Source: an uncultured Asticcacaulis sp. (lineage in GTDB: Bacteria; Pseudomonadota; Alphaproteobacteria; Caulobacterales; Caulobacteraceae). Taken from it: a stretch of DNA of 12,291 nt. The notes beneath the pieces were generated by a model, which saw nothing but the letters and a program-made list of their open reading frames with translations, was not told the DNA's origin and did no database searches. The position numbers and the translations under genes are program-made. The DNA lies in the NCBI GenBank assembly GCA_946480525.1, contig CAMLLA010000087.1:1-12291 (forward strand), given 5' to 3'. Positions 6,963 through 12,291 of this stretch are shown here, in pieces (positions within the stretch are counted from its first letter, which is position 1; every line of letters starts with the position of its first letter).

Positions 6963-8576
6963 TCAGCCCTTGATGCGCTTGATCAGAGCCGCCGTCGACG
7001 GGTCATGATCAGCCGGTTCAGCCGCAGCGAAATCCTTGAGGACGGCGGTGGCCAGGGTCTTGCCCAGTTCCACGCCCCACTGGTCGAAACTGTTCAGGCC
7101 CATGACGATGCCTTCGGCGAAGGTCTTGTGCTCGTACAGCGCCAGCAGCGCCCCGAGCGTTTCCGGCGTCAGGGCGTCGAGCAGGACCAGGGTGGACGGC
7201 TTGTTGCCCGGACAGACCTTCTGCGGCGCGATCTGGGCGGTCTTGGCGTCATCGAACCCAAGGCTGCGGCATTCGGCTTCGGAGGTCTCCATCGACTTGC
7301 CGACCATGAAGGCTTCGCCTTGGGCGATCACGTTCGACAAAAGCTTCTTCTGCATGTCGTCGGACGCTTCCGGATTCGACTGGACGGCGATCAGTTCCAG
7401 CGGCACGACGTCCTCGGACTGGTGCAGCATCTGGAAGAAGGCGTGCTGGGCATTGGTGCCTTCGTCGCCGAAGACGACTGGCGACGTCTTCATGTCGAGC
7501 AGGTCGCCGTGCGGCGAGGTGCGCTTGCCATTCGATTCCATTTCCAGCTGTTGCAGGAAGGCAGCCAGGCGGCGCAGGCGGTGGACGTACGGAATGACAG
7601 CGCGGCTGGGGCGATCGAGGCCGATACGGTTATAGACCTGGGCGGCCGCCAGCAGGACAGGCGCGTTCTTGTCAAAGGGCGCAGTCAGGAAATGCTGGTC
7701 CATCTGGCGGGCGCCCGCCAGCAGGCGCTCATAGATATCGTAGCCGAGCGCAATGATGACCGACAGCGACACGGCCGACCACAGCGAATAACGGCCACCG
7801 ACCCAGTCCTTGAAACCGAAGACCCGGTCGGGCGCGATACCGTAGGCACCCGTCTTGTCCGGCGCGGCCGACACGGCGGCCAGATGCTTTTTCGCACCCT
7901 CTTCGCCGAGCCCCTTCACCAGCCAGTCGCGGGCGGCGAGGAAGTTGGCCAGGGTTTCCTGCGTCGTAAAGGTCTTGGAAACAGCGATGACCAGGGTCTC
8001 GGCCGGATCGAGGCCGGCCACGGCCAGGGCCAGCTCCGAGCCATCGACATTGGCGACGAAGCGGATATCGATCTGGGGGTTCAGCGCCGTCAGGCCCTGG
8101 AAGACCAGGCGCGGGCCGAGGTCGGAGCCACCGATACCGATATGAATGATGGTCTTGAATGGCTTGCCTGTCGAGCCGGTGATCGAACCGGAACGGATGG
8201 CGCCGGCGTAATCGCGCATGGCGTCGCGCGCCGACTTGACATCGTGGGCGATCTCATCGCCGCGCAGGCGCTTGTTTTCCGCATCGTTGTCACGAAGTGC
8301 GACGTGCAGGACGGCGCGGTCTTCCGAGACGTTGATCGCCTTGCCGGTCCACATCTTTTCGCGCGCTTCGCTGAGGCCCGACTTTTCGAACAGTTCGATG
8401 GCGCGGTTGAAGCCGGACTTCGACCAGCTTTGTTTGGAGACATCGACGTAGAGACCACAGACATCGAGGCTCATGCGCGAGAGGCGGTCTGGGTCGGTGC
8501 GGAACTGATCGACGATGCGGGCGTTGGAATCGACAAAGGCCTGAGTCTTGAGGGCGTCGAGGGCAGTGCTGGTCAT
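6963..8576 (-). CDS. pgi: Glucose-6-phosphate isomerase
   Basis: Interconverts glucose 6-phosphate and fructose 6-phosphate in the cytosol; in Entner-Doudoroff users such as Caulobacter relatives it mainly recycles fructose phosphate. The 537-residue protein is close to E. coli Pgi (549). It has HIGIGGSDLGP at 145-155, the phosphate-binding SKTFTTQET at 200-208, GGRYS at 260-264, catalytic E347 in MESNGK, H378 in NAQHAFF, and K506 at the end of the second signature FDQWGVELGK. I chose the ATG at 8576 (MTSTALDALK), which has AGGA about eight bases upstream. A longer frame from 8645 would overlap the upstream gene and add a 23-residue tail without family similarity. The first family signature ends in Ser (WSAVS) where most enzymes have Gly. 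It lies 35 bp downstream of the glycosyltransferase gene. Confidence 0.95.
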   Translation of the reverse strand: MTSTALDALKTQAFVDSNARIVDQFRTDPDRLSRMSLDVCGLYVDVSKQSWSKSGFNRAIELFEKSGLSEAREKMWTGKAINVSEDRAVLHVALRDNDAENKRLRGDEIAHDVKSARDAMRDYAGAIRSGSITGSTGKPFKTIIHIGIGGSDLGPRLVFQGLTALNPQIDIRFVANVDGSELALAVAGLDPAETLVIAVSKTFTTQETLANFLAARDWLVKGLGEEGAKKHLAAVSAAPDKTGAYGIAPDRVFGFKDWVGGRYSLWSAVSLSVIIALGYDIYERLLAGARQMDQHFLTAPFDKNAPVLLAAAQVYNRIGLDRPSRAVIPYVHRLRRLAAFLQQLEMESNGKRTSPHGDLLDMKTSPVVFGDEGTNAQHAFFQMLHQSEDVVPLELIAVQSNPEASDDMQKKLLSNVIAQGEAFMVGKSMETSEAECRSLGFDDAKTAQIAPQKVCPGNKPSTLVLLDALTPETLGALLALYEHKTFAEGIVMGLNSFDQWGVELGKTLATAVLKDFAAAEPADHDPSTAALIKRIKG

Positions 8577-8611
8577 GCGGACATCCTGAAATTTGAGGGG
8601 GCGCCCGATCC

Positions 8612-9586
8612 TTAGCCGCGACGGGCAATCGTCATGGGGTTCCATGTCAAAACTTTCGCCAGCCGTAAAGCGCTGATTCGGCGCATTCCCTGAATTTTTT
8701 TGCGGTCGCGAAGAATTGGTCCCATGCCGGCAAAGGCATCACTCATAGCGCGCCAGACCAAGCCGCCCTTGCCTTTCAGCACGTCTTTGACGGCGCCAAG
8801 GCATGTGACCACCACGTGGACCGGCAGGGTGAAAATGAGCAGGCCAAGGGGCATGTTTTTGGCGTAGAGCCAGATGCGATTGCGATAGCCGTGATAGAGG
8901 GCGAAGTCCGAACGCACACCTGAGGCTGCCGATCCGATATGGCGGATGCGCGCTTCGGGAACCAGGCGACAGTTGTGGCCGAGAAGCCGGGCGCGGAAGC
9001 CAAGGTCGGCATCTTCGCAATAACAGAAGAACCGTTCGTCGAAGCCGCCCAGCTGGCGATAGAGATCGGCGCGGATGACAAAGGCCGCGCCACATGGGGA
9101 GAAGGTTTCGCGCACCTCGACCTGTTGCGGCAGGGGCTGGCCGAAGCCGGAGCGGTAGGGGAAACCGAAGAAGGTCAGGCTGTCGCCAAGGCCGTCAAGC
9201 CTGGAAGGGTCATTGTCCTCGATTTGCAATGCCGTGAACATGGCGGTGTCGGGGTGGTTTTGGATGGCTTCGCGCATAGCATCAAGCCAGCCAGCTTCGG
9301 CGAAAGCATCGGGATTGATAAAGCCCAGCCAGTCGCCTGAGGCTTGCGCGGCAGCTTGGTTATTGCCTTCGGCAAAACCTAGGTTCGCGCCATTGTCGAT
9401 GATCCTGACGGCTGGGTATTCGATCCGCAGCGCATCGAGGTCCATGTTGGCCGAGCCATTGTCGGCCAGAATGACCTCGTCCGCGCCCAATGCCGTCGCC
9501 GCATCGAGACAGCGTTCGATATAGGTGCCGCTGTTGTAGCTGAGGATGATCAGGCTGAAGGTCGGTGTGTGTGTTTCTGACGGCAT
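8612..9586 (-). CDS. Glycosyltransferase family 2 (rhamnosyltransferase-like)
   Basis: Likely transfers a sugar from a nucleotide donor to a polysaccharide or lipid-linked acceptor at the inner face of the membrane; donor and acceptor are unknown. The 324 residues show a GT-A fold: LIILSYNSG at 12-20, ADNGS at 41-45, NLGFAEGNN at 68-76, the DXD-like NPD at 91-93, and GGFDERFF...EDADLGFR with the acidic pair E191-D192 as probable catalytic base region. A hydrophobic segment at about 246-264 and a basic C-terminus suggest membrane association. The order of motifs resembles WbbL-type rhamnosyltransferases. The ATG at 9586 is bounded by an in-frame TGA three codons upstream (9593-9595). Everything upstream, including the purine-rich ribosome binding site, belongs to a palindromic repeat element. 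Confidence 0.9.
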   Translation of the reverse strand: MPSETHTPTFSLIILSYNSGTYIERCLDAATALGADEVILADNGSANMDLDALRIEYPAVRIIDNGANLGFAEGNNQAAAQASGDWLGFINPDAFAEAGWLDAMREAIQNHPDTAMFTALQIEDNDPSRLDGLGDSLTFFGFPYRSGFGQPLPQQVEVRETFSPCGAAFVIRADLYRQLGGFDERFFCYCEDADLGFRARLLGHNCRLVPEARIRHIGSAASGVRSDFALYHGYRNRIWLYAKNMPLGLLIFTLPVHVVVTCLGAVKDVLKGKGGLVWRAMSDAFAGMGPILRDRKKIQGMRRISALRLAKVLTWNPMTIARRG

Positions 9587-9588
9587 GA

Positions 9589-9698
9589 CCCCTCACCCTA
9601 ACCCTCTCCCCTCAAGTGGGGAGAGGGGACTAATGCTGGACCTTGGCCGCAGTGTAACCCCCTCTCCCTGCTTGCGGGGAGAGGGTTGGGGTGAGGGG
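9589..9698. repeat. REP/BIME-like element: two inverted 40-nt palindromic units
   Basis: Unit A (9589-9628) and unit B (9659-9698, opposite orientation) match at about 36 of 40 positions and flank a 30-nt spacer. Each unit is itself a hairpin: CCCTCTCCCC/GGGGAGAGGG (9602-9611 with 9618-9627) in A, and CCCTCTCCC/GGGAGAGGG (9660-9668 with 9677-9685) in B. The outer parts of A and B can also pair with each other over 23 nt with one mismatch. The element fills the gap between the queG stop (9705-9707) and the glycosyltransferase start (9586). C/G-rich units of this form are common dispersed intergenic repeats in proteobacteria, from general knowledge; copies elsewhere in this genome cannot be seen here. 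Confidence 0.85.
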
Positions 9699-9704
9699 CC
9701 TTTT

Positions 9705-10859
9705 TCAGCATACATAATCGCCTGCCCATTCTGCTCTGACAGCCTCATCAGTCTCGTCAAACAGGTGCATATCCCGCAACTCTGCGAACGCCTCTTCCGA
9801 CAACACCTGCTTCAAACCCCATACCGCAGACCCTTTAACTACAGGGCTTTCATCCGTCAGACCCCTGAGTAGTGCCGCTTCAATTTCCGAATTTTGTGAA
9901 GTCTTACCGGCATTACCGAGCGCATAGTTCACATTCCGCAAGAACGACTCTCGCCCGATCCGCTTGATCGCGGATTTGCTGAACAGTACGCGGAACTCGG
10001 CATCAGTCAGCTTCGTCAACTCGGTCAGTTTCAACCCAGTAAAACCTTCCCGCGCCTGAAGCTTCATATCCTGAGCCGCAACAGCGAACTTGTTCCACGG
10101 ACAGGCCGCCAGACAGTCATCGCAACCGTAAATTCGGTTGCCCATCTGGTGACGAAACCGCTCCGGCCAGGGGCCGCGCAGTTCGATCGTCAGATACGAC
10201 AGGCACTTGCGCGCATCGAGCTGGTATGGCCCGACAAAGGCATCGGTCGGGCAGGCGTTGAGGCACGCCGAACACGATCCGCAGTGGTCGCGCTCAGGCC
10301 CATCGTCGCCCAGCACGCGGTCAAACAGGATGACCCCCAAGAAGAACCACGAACCCAGCTCACGTGACACAAGGTTGGTGTGCTTGCCCTGCCAGCCGAG
10401 CCCTGCCAGCTGCGCCAGAGGCTTTTCCATCAGGGGCGCCGTATCGACAAAGACCTTCAACTCGCAGCCCGTCTGGCCCACGATCCAGGTGGCCAGGGTT
10501 TTCAGCTTCTTCTTGATCAGCTCGTGATAGTCGTCGCCGTGCGCATAGACGCTTAAGTTGGCTGTCTCGGGCCGCGTCAGGCCTTCGCGCGGATCGGTAT
10601 CGGGGCCATAATTATAGGCCAGGACCAGGGCGCCCTTCGCATTGTCCCACATATTGCGGGGATGGCGTCGGCGCTCGTGCGTTTCCTCCATCCACTGCAT
10701 ATCACCGTGGAAGCCCGCTTCGATAAAGGCCGTCAGCCGGTCGGCCGCAGCCCACACATCGGGCAGGGCCGCAAAGCGCGCGGCCGAAAAGCCGAGCGCG
10801 GAGGCCTCACGGCGGATGGCTTCAGCCAAATCTGTACGCAGTTCAAAGGGAGCGCCCAT
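9705..10859 (-). CDS. queG: Epoxyqueuosine reductase
   Basis: Performs the last step of queuosine synthesis, reducing epoxyqueuosine at the wobble position of GUN tRNAs, using cobalamin and two [4Fe-4S] clusters. The 384-residue protein has the putative proton donor D139 in FVDTAPLMEK. Ferredoxin-type cysteines are C193-x2-C196-x2-C199-x3-C203-P, then C219, and C246-x2-C249-x3-C253-P in YGCDDCLAACPWNK. A HEAT-like C-terminal segment (about 290-380) fits tRNA binding. I chose the ATG at 10859, five bases after the stop of the upstream gene. An ATG-less extension to 10967 only reads the upstream gene out of frame. The tight spacing suggests co-transcription and coupling with the FzlA-like gene. 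Confidence 0.95.
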   Translation of the reverse strand: MGAPFELRTDLAEAIRREASALGFSAARFAALPDVWAAADRLTAFIEAGFHGDMQWMEETHERRRHPRNMWDNAKGALVLAYNYGPDTDPREGLTRPETANLSVYAHGDDYHELIKKKLKTLATWIVGQTGCELKVFVDTAPLMEKPLAQLAGLGWQGKHTNLVSRELGSWFFLGVILFDRVLGDDGPERDHCGSCSACLNACPTDAFVGPYQLDARKCLSYLTIELRGPWPERFRHQMGNRIYGCDDCLAACPWNKFAVAAQDMKLQAREGFTGLKLTELTKLTDAEFRVLFSKSAIKRIGRESFLRNVNYALGNAGKTSQNSEIEAALLRGLTDESPVVKGSAVWGLKQVLSEEAFAELRDMHLFDETDEAVRAEWAGDYVC

Positions 10860-10864
10860 CGGGC

Positions 10865-11566
10865 TTAAAAATCCAGCTCCCGGTAATGCGCCGATGCCGG
10901 CACACCCGGCATCTTGTCGTTCAGCAGCGGCCGGAAGCAGGGCCGCGACTTGATGACCATGTACCACGTCTTGAGCGCCGGGTAACGCGACCAGTTGATC
11001 TCATCCAGATAGTCGAGCACGCTCAGCTGACCGGCAGCAGCGAAATCGGCATAGGACAGCGAATGGCCAGCCAGCCAGTTACGCACCTGAAGCAGGCTTT
11101 CGAAATAGCGCAGATGGTCCTTCAAAGCCTCGCGGCCGGCGCGCATCGAAGCAATATCCGGCGCGCCGCGTCCCATCAGCCGCTTTTCCATCTTTTCGTG
11201 CAGCAGCAGCGCATTGACCTCATAATCGAACTTGCGGTCGAACCAGCCGACCAGCCGCCGCGCCTCGGCACGTTCGTTGACATTGGATGGCCACAGCGCC
11301 GGCTCTTTGTAACACTCGTCAAGGTGCTCGAGGATGGCACGGTCTTCACACACCTTGTGCGTCTGGCCAATAGATCCAGGCTCCGGCGTTTCGACCAGGA
11401 TCGGCAGCAGGCCCGACGGATTGAGGCGCAGGATATTGTCGTCCGGCTCCCAGTAGCGAACATTGGTTTCCTCGAACGCCAGCCTCTTTTCGCCGAGCGC
11501 CAGACGGACGGCGCGGGAATGGGGATCGAAGGCGAAATGGTAGAGCTGGCGCGAATAGGCGGTCAT
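10865..11566 (-). CDS. fzlA: Glutathione-S-transferase-fold protein, probable FtsZ-binding FzlA homologue
   Basis: The 233 residues form a GST-like protein: a thioredoxin-fold N-terminal domain at about 6-82 with LNPSGLLPILVE at 48-59 (the cis-proline region) and EDRAILEHLDE at 74-84, then a helical C-terminal domain with LAGHSLSYADFAAAGQLSVLDYL at about 164-186. The overall form, the N-terminal LYHFAFDPHSRAVRLALGEK region, W39 and the acidic C-terminal tail ending ELDF resemble Caulobacter FzlA. That protein binds FtsZ filaments and is required for division there, rather than acting as a glutathione enzyme. I assign this from memory of the family; a generic GST is the alternative. The start at 11566 has AAAGGGA upstream. 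It lies 17 bp after the cation transporter gene and 5 bp before queG. Confidence 0.7.
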   Translation of the reverse strand: MTAYSRQLYHFAFDPHSRAVRLALGEKRLAFEETNVRYWEPDDNILRLNPSGLLPILVETPEPGSIGQTHKVCEDRAILEHLDECYKEPALWPSNVNERAEARRLVGWFDRKFDYEVNALLLHEKMEKRLMGRGAPDIASMRAGREALKDHLRYFESLLQVRNWLAGHSLSYADFAAAGQLSVLDYLDEINWSRYPALKTWYMVIKSRPCFRPLLNDKMPGVPASAHYRELDF

Positions 11567-11583
11567 CCAAGGTCCCTTTGGCG

Positions 11584-12291
11584 TTATCCCTGCGCCTGTT
11601 CCGAAGGCGGACTATCCTGAAACACGCCTGTATGCGGTTCGGCAAGTCCTCTCGGATCAGGATGGATGATTATATCGGCATTCGGGTAGACCTCAATGAG
11701 CCTGTTTTCCGCCGCGATGATGATCCTGTGGGCAGCATCGAGCGTCAGCCCCGGATCGAGCTCGACATGCATCTGGATCAGGACGTAGGGACCGGCCTGA
11801 CGCGTGCGCAGCTCATGGACCCCAAGGATCTGATCGTCCTTCAGCGTGAGCGCGCGAATGGCCTCGACGTCGCTGTCGTCCAGCGCCCGATCCATCAGGT
11901 GGCCCGACGCCTCACGCAAAACCCCTATGGCGCCCCAGACAAACCATGCCGCCATAACAACGCCGGCAACGGCGTCAAATATGTGCAGGCCAACCGCAGC
12001 AAGGCCGACGCCGACAATGGCGACGATATTGGTCACGAAATCGGTCAGGTAGTGCATGCGGTCGCCATGCACGGCCACAGAGTTTTCCGACCGTAGCGCC
12101 CGATTCTGAAACCATACCAGTATGGCGGTCAAAACGATCGACAGGACAAGGACGGTCAAAGACAGACCGGAGGCGCGCGCCGGCTGTGGATGGGCAAAAT
12201 TACGAAAACATTCCTGCAGGATGATAGCAGCAGAAGCAAAGACGAGCGCTGCCTGGAACAGGGCGCTGAAAGCTTCCGCCTTGCCGTGACC
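11584..12291 (-). CDS. Cation diffusion facilitator (FieF-like metal efflux), N-terminus cut by the window edge
   Basis: An inner-membrane divalent-cation/proton antiporter. The frame is open from the right edge to the TAA at 11584, giving the last 235 residues; by comparison with E. coli FieF (300 residues) about 75 are missing. The fragment opens with GHGKAEAFSALFQ, the cytoplasmic loop after TM2. Four hydrophobic segments follow (about 7-25, 44-62, 84-101, 104-124). The TM5 metal site H80-x3-D84 corresponds to H153/D157 of FieF. The cytosolic domain keeps counterparts of its zinc-binding residues: H175 in QMHVEL, H188 in AHRII, and H210/D212 in IIHPDP. Zinc, iron or manganese could be the substrate. 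Its short spacing to the FzlA-like gene suggests an operon. Confidence 0.93.
   Translation of the reverse strand, partial: GHGKAEAFSALFQAALVFASAAIILQECFRNFAHPQPARASGLSLTVLVLSIVLTAILVWFQNRALRSENSVAVHGDRMHYLTDFVTNIVAIVGVGLAAVGLHIFDAVAGVVMAAWFVWGAIGVLREASGHLMDRALDDSDVEAIRALTLKDDQILGVHELRTRQAGPYVLIQMHVELDPGLTLDAAHRIIIAAENRLIEVYPNADIIIHPDPRGLAEPHTGVFQDSPPSEQAQG

Noticed and set aside
7005..8615. A 536-codon open frame on the plus strand opposite pgi
   Set aside because: It mirrors the pgi codons in a GC-rich gene, has no recognisable domain and no good ribosome binding site, while pgi on the other strand has every catalytic motif.
8577..8645. A longer N-terminus for pgi starting at 8645
   Set aside because: It would overlap the glycosyltransferase gene and add 23 residues unlike the family; the ATG at 8576 has a suitable ribosome binding site.
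9589..9698. The paired C-rich/G-rich units as a CRISPR array or an intrinsic terminator for queG
   Set aside because: There are only two units in inverted orientation, and in the leftward direction no T-run follows either hairpin. A T-run exists only on the rightward side, where no gene ends.
10860..10967. A longer N-terminus for queG starting at 10967
   Set aside because: The added 36 residues are an out-of-frame reading of the FzlA-like gene; the ATG at 10859 matches usual QueG length.
1..12291. Mobile element, prophage, defence island or toxin-antitoxin pair
   Set aside because: No integrase, transposase, attachment-site repeats or defence domains are visible; apart from the REP-like element and one broken gene, the content is housekeeping.

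Overview
The window looks like a piece of an alphaproteobacterial chromosome, most likely from the Caulobacterales (Caulobacter/Asticcacaulis-like). The basis is the GC-rich coding style, the purine-rich ribosome binding sites, and a glutathione-S-transferase-fold protein resembling the Caulobacter division factor FzlA directly upstream of queG. This placement is from memory of protein families, not from a database search. Most of the region is ordinary housekeeping sequence. I found no phage, insertion sequence, CRISPR array, defence cassette, tRNA or rRNA.

Left part (1-3892): a glutamine-dependent NAD+ synthetase gene (nadE) runs leftward off the window edge. A 221-bp AT-rich gap separates it from a divergent, rightward three-gene operon: threonine ammonia-lyase with an ACT domain, then two FKBP-type peptidyl-prolyl isomerases that are recent tandem duplicates. 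The first isomerase has a signal peptide and should be periplasmic; the second has a lipobox and should be a lipoprotein. The genes overlap or nearly abut, so they are probably translationally coupled. A terminator-like hairpin sits in the leader of this operon, and a second one ends it inside the 3' end of the opposing gene.

Middle part (3893-6962): a leftward FdhF/YdeP-type molybdopterin oxidoreductase whose stop codon directly abuts that of the last isomerase. It has its own sigma-70-like promoter. Behind that promoter is a wrecked serine beta-lactamase-family gene: the signal peptide and the C-terminal half remain, in different frames, and the region with the catalytic Ser-x-x-Lys is gone.

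Right part (6963-12291): a leftward series of glucose-6-phosphate isomerase, a GT2 glycosyltransferase, epoxyqueuosine reductase (queG), the FzlA-like protein and a cation diffusion facilitator cut by the right edge. The spacers between cation transporter, FzlA-like gene and queG are 17 and 5 bp, so these three look like one operon. A 110-bp element made of two inverted 40-nt palindromic units separates queG from the glycosyltransferase and contains the latter's ribosome binding site.

The points most worth checking are regulatory or structural: the intrinsic terminator encoded within the opposing gene, the REP/BIME-like element acting as a 5' leader, the possible attenuator before the threonine ammonia-lyase, and the unusual cysteine pattern of the molybdopterin oxidoreductase. 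I do not see a convincing new multi-gene system.
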